A stretch of DNA of 64,000 bases from the NCBI RefSeq assembly GCF_003363435.1, contig NZ_QRCT01000050.1, positions 186,001 through 250,000 of the forward strand, in the 5' to 3' direction. The notes beneath the pieces were generated by a model. The model did not search any database, had not been told where the DNA came from, and saw only the letters and a list, made by a program, of their open reading frames with translations. This document shows, piece after piece, positions 53,159 to 60,642 of this stretch; positions within the stretch are counted from its first letter, which is position 1; every line of letters begins with the position of its first letter. Made by a program: the position numbers and the translations under genes. This stretch comes from Anaerosacchariphilus polymeriproducens (GTDB taxonomy: Bacteria > Bacillota > Clostridia > Lachnospirales > Lachnospiraceae).

Positions 53159-54280
53159 ATGAGTTTAAACGACATGAACCATTTAAAATTTACTATCAAT
53201 GAACATAACTATAATGGAAGAGATATATATATTAATTTAGGAATTGGAGCCGGATATTGTATAAAGAAAATCTGGAATTCAGATAATCAGAAGGAAGTGG
53301 AGATTAATACATCTTGTGTTTGTATATTTTTAAATTATATAAAAGAAATTGTTAATGAAGAACCGGGCTTAAAGGTAGATGGGACGATATCTAAAAATGT
53401 GATTCATATTTCAATGAAAACATCAAAAGAAGAAATGGATGAGGACATGCAGATGTTGTTAGATATCATATATCGCTTACCGGTAGATAAGAGAATATTT
53501 GAAAATGCCGTTAAGAAAACCAGAAGTGATTTTAATAAGAAAATAAAGGATATTGCATTTCAAACTAGAAACAAGATGATGGGATTTTCTGATTTTAGTA
53601 ATAGTTATAATTATAAAGATTATAAAAGCGACTTGGATAAGGTTACTTATGAAGATTTTTTAGCATTTTTTGTGAACTTAATTACATTTGAAAATAGTTA
53701 TTTATTTATTAATGGGAATATAAAGACACTGAGGGATTTTATGTTTTATCATTTTATAAACAATGAAAAAGACAGAAAATACCAGATAAAGAAATTCTAT
53801 GAAGAAAAAGATATATTTTTATTAACGAATCAGCAAAATATTTTGAAGAATTATGAGAATTACCAAATAGGTTGTATTCAGTTTGATTTTTCGAATCAGG
53901 AATTTAGTATTACGAATAAATTTGTATTGTTATCAATTATTGCATCTTCGCTATTTCAAAATAAAGCTGAAGTAAATGTGGATGGGTTAGAACCTTGCAT
54001 TTTATATTATAATCAGGAATTAGCAGAGTATAAAAAAAGAATTTTTGATTGTTTTAACAGCCAGAATTTAAAGCAGATAAAAAATGGAATTTTAGATAAA
54101 TATTCAGAACTACTAGATAAAGAGCCAAAGAAGTTTGGTCAGGCTTATGTTGAGATGACTATGCAGGGAAGTGATTTGGAAGAATATTTAAATATTATAG
54201 AACAAATAGATGAAAAGTCTGTTAAAGATCTGTATCGTAAGGGCGATATAAAGATAACTGAGAGACATTTGATATATTAG
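53159..54280 (+). CDS. M16 (insulinase)-like protein without zinc-binding motif, copy 2
   Basis: A 373-residue paralogue of the preceding gene, alignable along its whole length: MSLNDMNHLKFTINEH, INLGIGAGYC, CIFLNYIKEIVNEEPGL, EDMQMLLDIIYRLP, LFINGNIKTL and GSDLEEYLNIIEQID all have counterparts. Here even the residual histidine of the zinc-motif region is lost (VCIFLNYI). It lacks the short charged tail of copy 1. ATG with AAGGAGG six bases upstream. Each copy has its own terminator, so they are separate transcription units made by tandem duplication. Possible roles are as non-catalytic partners of an active peptidase or as binding proteins; neither can be tested from sequence. Confidence 0.7.
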   Translation: MSLNDMNHLKFTINEHNYNGRDIYINLGIGAGYCIKKIWNSDNQKEVEINTSCVCIFLNYIKEIVNEEPGLKVDGTISKNVIHISMKTSKEEMDEDMQMLLDIIYRLPVDKRIFENAVKKTRSDFNKKIKDIAFQTRNKMMGFSDFSNSYNYKDYKSDLDKVTYEDFLAFFVNLITFENSYLFINGNIKTLRDFMFYHFINNEKDRKYQIKKFYEEKDIFLLTNQQNILKNYENYQIGCIQFDFSNQEFSITNKFVLLSIIASSLFQNKAEVNVDGLEPCILYYNQELAEYKKRIFDCFNSQNLKQIKNGILDKYSELLDKEPKKFGQAYVEMTMQGSDLEEYLNIIEQIDEKSVKDLYRKGDIKITERHLIY

Positions 54281-54291
54281 GAAATAAATAG

Positions 54292-54330
54292 GGTTAAGAT
54301 GAAGAAACTCATCTTAGCCTTTTTTGTTTT
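54292..54330 (+). terminator. Terminator after M16-like copy 2
   Basis: Stem GGTTAAGATGA/TCATCTTAGCC (one G-T wobble), loop AGAAAC, followed by six T's, G and more T's. It starts 12 bases after the stop. Confidence 0.92.
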
Positions 54331-54385
54331 ATAGAAACTTATTCAATGAGCTTTTTCTATCCTGCCCGTTTTTGTCTGTTACTAG

Positions 54386-54414
54386 TTGAATCTTACTAAC
54401 GAAAATGATATACT
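54386..54414 (+). promoter_or_regulatory. Promoter of the second glycan-export operon
   Basis: TTGAAT at 54386-54391 and TATACT at 54409-54414 with a 17-base spacer and TGA directly before the -10. It lies 46 bases before the permease start, after a terminator, so it marks a new transcription unit. Confidence 0.78.
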
Positions 54415-54459
54415 AAATTGAATTATGTGGAAAAATAGGAATCTAAAGGAGTATTTAGA

Positions 54460-55287
54460 ATGACAGACAATAAATTCTTACATTCGATAAAAGAGGTTTA
54501 TGATAGTAGAAAATTAATTGGGAATTTAGCAAAAAATGATTTTAAAAGAAAATTTGCCGGCTCTTATCTGGGAACCATATGGGCGTTTATACAGCCAGTT
54601 GTTACGGTGCTGGTGTACTGGTTCGTATTCCAAGTCGCAATGCCGGCAGCACGACAATCTTCTGAATTTCCGTATGTTTTATGGCTGGTTACGGGAATTG
54701 TACCTTGGTTTTTCTTTCAAGATGCCTTGACTGGAGGTACGAATGCTCTTCTAGAATATAATTATTTAGTTAAAAAAGTAGTATTTCAAATAAAAGTGTT
54801 ACCTATCGTTAAAGTTTTGTCTGCTATATTTGTTCATGTTTTTTTTGCAGGAGTTATGCTTGTTATATTGGCAGGTTACGGGAGATTTCCTGATTTGTAT
54901 ACCTTGCAGATTTTTTATTATACTTTTTGTGCATTTGTATTAGTGTTGGGAATTTCCTATGCTACCAGTGCTATTGTTATTTTCTTCCGGGATTTGAATC
55001 CGATTATAAATATTATATTCCAGGTAGGAGTGTGGATGGTTCCTATTATGTGGCAATTATCTGTTCTGGAAGATAAGATGGTTAAGCATCCGTGGATAGA
55101 ATATGTTTTTAAATTAAATCCCATGTATTATATTATCTATGGCTATCGAGAAGCAACACTATTTAAAGTATGGTTTTGGGAGAGACCGTTACTTACGGCT
55201 TATTTTTGGATTTTTACTATCCTTATGTTTCTATTTGGAACGCGGACTTTTAAAAAATTAAAAACTCATTTTGCAGATATACTATAA
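54460..55287 (+). CDS. Polysaccharide ABC transporter permease (Wzm-like)
   Basis: A 275-residue ABC-2 permease with an amphipathic N-terminus (LAKNDFKRKFAGSYLGTIWAFIQPVVTVLVYWFVF is the family entry helix) and about six transmembrane helices, ending in TRTFKKLKTHFADIL. It forms the channel for a lipid-linked polysaccharide together with the 420-residue ATPase downstream. It is closer in look to Wzm/RfbA than the TagG-like protein at 5.0 kb. A 140-base gap with a palindromic element and a promoter separates it from its ATPase. Confidence 0.92.
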   Translation: MTDNKFLHSIKEVYDSRKLIGNLAKNDFKRKFAGSYLGTIWAFIQPVVTVLVYWFVFQVAMPAARQSSEFPYVLWLVTGIVPWFFFQDALTGGTNALLEYNYLVKKVVFQIKVLPIVKVLSAIFVHVFFAGVMLVILAGYGRFPDLYTLQIFYYTFCAFVLVLGISYATSAIVIFFRDLNPIINIIFQVGVWMVPIMWQLSVLEDKMVKHPWIEYVFKLNPMYYIIYGYREATLFKVWFWERPLLTAYFWIFTILMFLFGTRTFKKLKTHFADIL

Positions 55288-55355
55288 ATTGTTACAGCTC
55301 AGCCATGTCATTCATAATGTGCCTTTTCTGCACGGCTGAACTGTGACTATAAATT
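55281..55355. repeat. Palindromic element flanked by 10-base direct repeats
   Basis: The sequence ACTATAAATT occurs at 55281-55290 (overlapping the permease stop) and again at 55346-55355. Between them is a 13-pair imperfect stem, TTACAGCTCAGCC (55292-55304) with GGCTGAACTGTGA (55334-55346), enclosing a smaller hairpin GTGC-CTTTTCT-GCAC (55319-55333) and a CATT/AATG hairpin. There is no T-tract, so it is not a normal terminator. It resembles a small REP or MITE-type element with target duplications, or an RNA structure between two operon genes. Confidence 0.5.
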
Positions 55356-55368
55356 AAGAAAATTTAAG

Positions 55369-55398
55369 TTGCAGAATTGAGTGCATGAATGTTATAAA
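55369..55398 (+). promoter_or_regulatory. Putative promoter of the Wzt-like gene
   Basis: TTGCAG at 55369-55374 and TATAAA at 55393-55398, 18-base spacer, TGT directly before the -10. About 30 bases before the ATG. Confidence 0.45.
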
Positions 55399-55427
55399 AG
55401 AAGATACCTTAGAAAGAGAGAATAGGG

Positions 55428-56690
55428 ATGGAAAAGACAGTAATTAAAGTAGAACATTTATCAAAAATATATAAGCTTTATCAAAAACCTTCTGACCGCC
55501 TCAAAGAGTCCCTTGGTTTCACAAGGAAAAAAAAGTATCAGGAGCATAAAGCATTAAATGATGTAAATATAGAAATAAAAAAAGGTGAGACTATCGGTAT
55601 TATCGGAACCAATGGTTCCGGAAAGTCTACTTTGTTAAAAATCATTACAGGTGTATTGAATCCTACCTCTGGTAATGTGATAATTGATGGACGTATTTCT
55701 GCTTTGTTAGAATTAGGGGCAGGTTTTAACATGGAATATACCGGAATTGAGAACGTGTATATGAACGGTATGATGATAGGTTTTTCCAGAGAAGAAGTGG
55801 ATGAAAAGCTGAATGATATCCTTGAGTTTGCAGATATTGGAGACTTTGTATATCAGCCGGTTAAGACGTATTCAAGTGGTATGTTTGTTAGATTGGCATT
55901 TGCTGTTGCCATTAATATTGAACCGGAAATTCTAATTGTTGATGAAGCACTTTCAGTAGGAGATGTTTTCTTTCAGGCTAAATGCTATCGTAAGTTTGAA
56001 GAATTTAAGAAAATGGGACGAACGATTTTGTTTGTCAGCCATGATTTAAGCAGTATCAGCCGTTATTGTGACCGTGTCATTTTGCTGAATAAAGGCATCA
56101 AAACAGCAGAGGGTGACCCCAAAGAGATGATTGATATTTACAAAAAAGTATTAGTAAATCAATATGATGAAGAAAAAGAACTTATGACACCGGTGGATGA
56201 GAAAGCATTTGCTGAGGACAGCTGGGCACGTAAGCTGTTAAACAATCAAAGAAGACAAGAATATGGAACTAAATTAGCAGAAATCATTGATTATGGAATT
56301 ATGGATCAAGCCGGTACGATTACAAATAATATTATGAAGGGTGAACCTTTTACTGTGAAAATGAAAGTAATCTTTCATGAACTGGTACAGGATCCCATTT
56401 TTGCATTTTCGATTAAAGATATGAAAGGGACCGAAATAACCGGAACTAATACGATGGTTGAAAAGAAATTTGTGAATCTGAAAGAAAAAGAGCAGGTCAT
56501 TGAAATATCGTTTGAACAGAATATGGATCTGCAAGGTGGAGAATACTTATTATCCTTAGGATGTACAGGCTATGAAAGAGAAAATTTCACGGTATATCAT
56601 CGGTTATATGATATATGCAGCATTACAGTAATTGCAGACAAGAATTCAGTTGGTTTTTATGATATGAATTCTAAAATTCAGATCGTATAA
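55428..56690 (+). CDS. Polysaccharide ABC transporter ATPase with C-terminal carbohydrate-binding-like domain (Wzt-like)
   Basis: A 420-residue ATPase. The nucleotide-binding domain (about 1-245) has Walker A GTNGSGKST at residues 60-68, signature YSSGMFVRLAFA and Walker B ILIVDEALSVGD. Residues about 275-415 form a beta-rich domain with IIDYGIMDQAGT and LSLGCTGYERENFTVYHRLYD, matching the Wzt C-terminal domain (Wzt_C). In Gram-negative O8/O9a systems this domain binds the methyl/phosphate cap of the finished chain and licenses export. A methyltransferase gene and a kinase-like/GT2 gene follow directly, fitting a capped-chain mechanism. Confidence 0.93.
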   Translation: MEKTVIKVEHLSKIYKLYQKPSDRLKESLGFTRKKKYQEHKALNDVNIEIKKGETIGIIGTNGSGKSTLLKIITGVLNPTSGNVIIDGRISALLELGAGFNMEYTGIENVYMNGMMIGFSREEVDEKLNDILEFADIGDFVYQPVKTYSSGMFVRLAFAVAINIEPEILIVDEALSVGDVFFQAKCYRKFEEFKKMGRTILFVSHDLSSISRYCDRVILLNKGIKTAEGDPKEMIDIYKKVLVNQYDEEKELMTPVDEKAFAEDSWARKLLNNQRRQEYGTKLAEIIDYGIMDQAGTITNNIMKGEPFTVKMKVIFHELVQDPIFAFSIKDMKGTEITGTNTMVEKKFVNLKEKEQVIEISFEQNMDLQGGEYLLSLGCTGYERENFTVYHRLYDICSITVIADKNSVGFYDMNSKIQIV

Positions 56691-56739
56691 AGTAAAGGGT
56701 CAGGCAGTGTCAGCCCGAGAAAAAGATAGAGGGAACAGA

Positions 56740-57672
56740 ATGTATAACAAAATTGGAAATGTAACTTTGAATTATGATCATTATTCGGGAAAAGATTTAT
56801 ATAGTGATGGCGAAATTGAGGATGTACTATTAAAATTAGTACAGGATCACGAAGAAGAAGAACTCAATGAGGTTATTTATCAAAGCAAAGACTGGGCCGT
56901 TTTGTATCATCTATCTCATATACGGCAAAACATTGTAAGCTGGCTTCCGATTCAAAAGACGGACAAAGTACTGGAAATTGGTTCGGGGTGCGGTGCGATT
57001 ACAGGCGCTTTGGCTCAAAAGGCTTTGGAAGTGAAATGCATTGAGCTTTCTCAAAAAAGAAGTTTGATTAATGCGAACCGAAATAAAAAGTTTGATAATA
57101 TTGAAATCTTACTTGGCAACTTTCAGGATGTAGAAGCAGGGTTGACACAAAAATTTGATTACATTACATTAATAGGCGTTTTTGAATATGGAGAAGCTTA
57201 TATTCAGACGGAAAACCCTTATGTAGATTTCTTGAAAAAAATAAAGAAACATTTAAACAAAAACGGTAAATTAGTGATCGCCATTGAAAACCGACTTGGA
57301 TTGAAATATTGGGCTGGTTGTAAAGAAGATCATTTCGGTACTTTTTTTGAAGGGTTGGAAGGTTATACAACGTCCTGTGGAGTTAAGACATTTTCTAAAG
57401 TGGAATTAGAATCTATTTTAAAAGAGGCTGGGTTAGGAAGGCAGGAATTTTATTATCCATATCCGGATTACAAACTTCCGATGACTATTTATTCTGATAA
57501 TTTTCTACCAAAAGAGGGAGAATTAAATAACAATATGAATAATTTTGATCGGGAGCGTATGGTTTTGTTCGATGAAACAAAAGTATTTAATAGTTTAATT
57601 CGAGATGGACTATTTCCCTTATTTTCGAATTCTTATTTAGTATTAGCTGAATTAGGAAAGGAGGAAGAGTAA
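56740..57672 (+). CDS. Class I SAM-dependent methyltransferase
   Basis: A 310-residue methyltransferase with SAM motif I VLEIGSGCGAITGAL near residue 78, an acidic residue after the second strand (KCIELSQKRS), and FDYITLIGVFEYGE as motif II. A C-terminal part of about 90 residues follows the core. The ATG at 56740 has GAGGGA about six bases upstream; a GTG at 56707 would add 11 residues. It stops one base before the next gene. Position between a Wzt_C ATPase and a protein with a kinase-like domain recalls WbdD, where methyltransferase and kinase act together on the non-reducing chain end. Confidence 0.9.
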   Translation: MYNKIGNVTLNYDHYSGKDLYSDGEIEDVLLKLVQDHEEEELNEVIYQSKDWAVLYHLSHIRQNIVSWLPIQKTDKVLEIGSGCGAITGALAQKALEVKCIELSQKRSLINANRNKKFDNIEILLGNFQDVEAGLTQKFDYITLIGVFEYGEAYIQTENPYVDFLKKIKKHLNKNGKLVIAIENRLGLKYWAGCKEDHFGTFFEGLEGYTTSCGVKTFSKVELESILKEAGLGRQEFYYPYPDYKLPMTIYSDNFLPKEGELNNNMNNFDRERMVLFDETKVFNSLIRDGLFPLFSNSYLVLAELGKEEE

Positions 57673-60642
57673 ATGAAGAAAGTGATTTATTCAAAGTACT
57701 CTAATGAGAGGGATAAGAAGTTTTCTATCCGTACAGAGATTATTGTGGAAGATGGATTAAAATATGTAATGAAAGTCCCACAAACGCAGGAAGCCAAGGA
57801 ACATTTGAATCAACTACCGGTTTGGAAAGATAAGTTAGAACCGGTTTTTTCGAAACAGAATATAAAGTTAAATCAATGTGAAGTAAGAGAAGATGGTATC
57901 TGCTTTGAATTCATTGAAGGGGGAAATCTAGAAGAAATTTTTGATAGACTTTTAGCAAAAGGAAGTTTTGAGGAGATTGAAAAAAGAGTAATTGAATTTA
58001 GTGATTGTCTAAAAAGAATTTATTCTGGAAGTAGATTCCAGATTTCCAACGAATTTAAAGAAGTATTTGGTCTTGTTCAACTTCCTGACAATCTGGAAGC
58101 AGGAAAAGTGACAAATATTGATATGGTGTTTGGTAATCTGCTAATCAACGCGGGCTGGAATGTTATCGACTATGAGTGGACTTTTGATTTTCTTATTCCT
58201 GCTAACTTCGTGGTTTATAGGACTCTATATTATTATTTATATGGTGGAACACATCGTGCACCTTTAATTGAGCGGGATTTATTTTCTAAAGTTGGGATTT
58301 CTAAAAATGAAATGCAGCAATATGCCAGAATGGAAGGACATTTCCAACAGTACATGAGAGGCTCACATAAATATCTTAGACTTATGTACAATGATATTGG
58401 TAAAGGGAATTGGTTTGGAAGTCAGCTGATTGAAACCCAAAAAGTTTTAATGACTAAGCAGGCAATACGTATTTATATTGATAATGGAAATGGTGTTAGT
58501 GAAGAAAACTCTTTTGTGATAGGAGAATCGCTGACGCAGACGGAATCGATCGAATTCCAAATTCCAGTCACTCAAGAAACAAAATTAGTAAGAATAGATC
58601 CGGCAAGTCAAAAATGTATTGTAAGGGTTCTCAGCTTACTTGGTGATGGTGCTGCTACGTATGCTGCTTTCTATCAGACAAATGGAGAAAAGACGGATAA
58701 AGACCTTTTTCTTTTTAATACAACAGACCCACAGATCATTATCACAGATATAAAACCAGGAACTGTTGTTTTAAAAGTTCATTTGTCGGTATCGTTGTTA
58801 AATGATCAGATTATTACAGAACTGTCGCAAGGTCAGAAAGCCGTGAAAGGTATAAAAATGCATGGCTTATTATGGCTTTCTAAAAAAGTATTTAATAAAT
58901 GCAAATATAAATATTTAGTGAAAAGGCAGGAAAAGCGGGATGCCTTGGAGTTAGAAAGAAAGTGGAATCTGATTTTTGGGACGGAAGAAATATTAAATGA
59001 GCAAAAAAAAACAGTTTTCCCCAAAGAGGTCAAGTTCAGTATTCTTGTGCCATTATATAATACACCAGAGATATTTTTGAGAGAAATGATAGAATCAGTA
59101 CAGAACCAGACATATTCGAACTGGGAATTATGTTTGGCAGATGGAAGTACACAGGAATATTCTGCTGTTGGGCATGTGTGTAGTGAATATATCAAGGAAG
59201 ATTCACGTATTAAGTATAAAAAATTAGAAAAAAATCTTGGGATATCGGAGAATACCAATGCCTGTATTGAAATGGCTACAGGTGAGTATATTGGATTATT
59301 TGATCATGATGATGTATTACATCCAAGTGTACTGTTTGAGAATATGAAAGTAATTCAAGAGCATGAAGCAGATTTTATATATACGGACGAAGCGACCTTT
59401 GAAGATGATTTAAGAAATATAGTTCTTTATCACTTTAAACCTGATTTTTCGATTGATAACTTAAGAGCGAACAATTATATTTGTCATTTTACAGTTTTTA
59501 AATCTTCGCTATTAAAGAAAGTAGGAGGATTCCGAAAAGAATATGATGGAAGTCAGGACCATGATCTGGTTTTACGGTTGGCGAAGTCAGCTGATCGCAT
59601 ATGGCATATACCAAAAGTATTGTATTTCTGGCGTTCTCATGCAGGATCAGTGGCTTCCGGTATTGATACAAAAGCTTATGCCGTAGAAGCTGGGAAAAAG
59701 GCAGTGAAAAACAGTGTAGCACAATACGGATATGAATCTGAAGTTGAAACTTCGCCTGTTTCACCCAGTATTTATCGAATTCATTATGAAATAAAAGGAA
59801 ATCCAAAGATTTCAATAATTATACCGAATAAAAATCATATGGAAGATTTAAAACGTTGTATTTATTCGATTTTTATTCGATCGTCTTATAAGAATTATGA
59901 AATTCTGGTAGTAGAAAATAACAGTGACGAAGATTCAATATTTGAATTTTATAAAGAACTGGAAGAATATGAAAATGTACGTGTGATTTATTTTAACGAA
60001 GCATTTAATTATTCTAAGATTAATAATTTTGGAGTTCGTCAGGCAAGAGGTGAATATATAGTCTTTCTAAATAATGACACAGAAATAATTTCACCTTCCT
60101 GGATAGATGAAATGTTGATGTATGTACAAAGAGATGATGTTGGTGCAGCAGGAGCGAAACTTTATTACCCAAATGATACGATACAACATGCAGGCGTAAT
60201 ACTTGGTGTTGGTGAAGACAAAGTGGCAGGTCATAGTCACGCAGGAGCCTTGCGAAGTGATCCGGGTTATATGGGAAGGCTTTTCTTTGCGCAAAATGTA
60301 AGCGTCGTTACAGCTGCGTGTATGATGGTAAAGAAAAGTATTTTTGAACAACTGAATGGATTTGATACGAGTCTTGCTGTTGCATATAATGATGTGGATT
60401 TATGTCTGCGTATTCGTGAATCAGGGTATTTAATTGTAATGACGCCATATGCAGAATGTTATCATTATGAATCAATCTCAAGAGGAAAAGATGACACTCC
60501 GGAAAAACAAAAAAGATTTCTGGAGGAAGTGAATTTAATGAGAGAACGTTGGGGGGCTCTTATTGATAATGGGGATCCTTATTATAACCCTAATTTGTCA
60601 TTAAAAAACCCTTGGAGATTTGAGCCGGAGGTTAAGGAATGA
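57673..60642 (+). CDS. Kinase-like domain fused to two GT2 glycosyltransferase domains
   Basis: A 989-residue multidomain protein. Residues about 1-270 have a small-molecule-kinase pattern: K34 in YVMKVP, a hinge FEFIEGGNLEEIFD, catalytic-loop D150 and N155 in NIDMVFGNLL, and the metal-binding D166 in VIDYEW. A beta-rich segment (about 270-400) links to a first GT2 domain from about 455 (FSILVPLYNTPEIFL, FDHDD near 543) and a second from about 712 (ISIIIPNKNHMEDL, NNDTE near 800). The kinase-like part could phosphorylate a sugar end and the GT2 parts extend the chain. It abuts the methyltransferase and overlaps the next GT2 gene by four bases. Confidence 0.85.
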   Translation: MKKVIYSKYSNERDKKFSIRTEIIVEDGLKYVMKVPQTQEAKEHLNQLPVWKDKLEPVFSKQNIKLNQCEVREDGICFEFIEGGNLEEIFDRLLAKGSFEEIEKRVIEFSDCLKRIYSGSRFQISNEFKEVFGLVQLPDNLEAGKVTNIDMVFGNLLINAGWNVIDYEWTFDFLIPANFVVYRTLYYYLYGGTHRAPLIERDLFSKVGISKNEMQQYARMEGHFQQYMRGSHKYLRLMYNDIGKGNWFGSQLIETQKVLMTKQAIRIYIDNGNGVSEENSFVIGESLTQTESIEFQIPVTQETKLVRIDPASQKCIVRVLSLLGDGAATYAAFYQTNGEKTDKDLFLFNTTDPQIIITDIKPGTVVLKVHLSVSLLNDQIITELSQGQKAVKGIKMHGLLWLSKKVFNKCKYKYLVKRQEKRDALELERKWNLIFGTEEILNEQKKTVFPKEVKFSILVPLYNTPEIFLREMIESVQNQTYSNWELCLADGSTQEYSAVGHVCSEYIKEDSRIKYKKLEKNLGISENTNACIEMATGEYIGLFDHDDVLHPSVLFENMKVIQEHEADFIYTDEATFEDDLRNIVLYHFKPDFSIDNLRANNYICHFTVFKSSLLKKVGGFRKEYDGSQDHDLVLRLAKSADRIWHIPKVLYFWRSHAGSVASGIDTKAYAVEAGKKAVKNSVAQYGYESEVETSPVSPSIYRIHYEIKGNPKISIIIPNKNHMEDLKRCIYSIFIRSSYKNYEILVVENNSDEDSIFEFYKELEEYENVRVIYFNEAFNYSKINNFGVRQARGEYIVFLNNDTEIISPSWIDEMLMYVQRDDVGAAGAKLYYPNDTIQHAGVILGVGEDKVAGHSHAGALRSDPGYMGRLFFAQNVSVVTAACMMVKKSIFEQLNGFDTSLAVAYNDVDLCLRIRESGYLIVMTPYAECYHYESISRGKDDTPEKQKRFLEEVNLMRERWGALIDNGDPYYNPNLSLKNPWRFEPEVKE

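Noticed and set aside
58833-59258. 141-codon minus-strand frame
   Set aside because: It lies wholly opposite the kinase/GT2 gene, has no ribosome site and its translation shows no domain; it is a shadow of a well-supported coding region.
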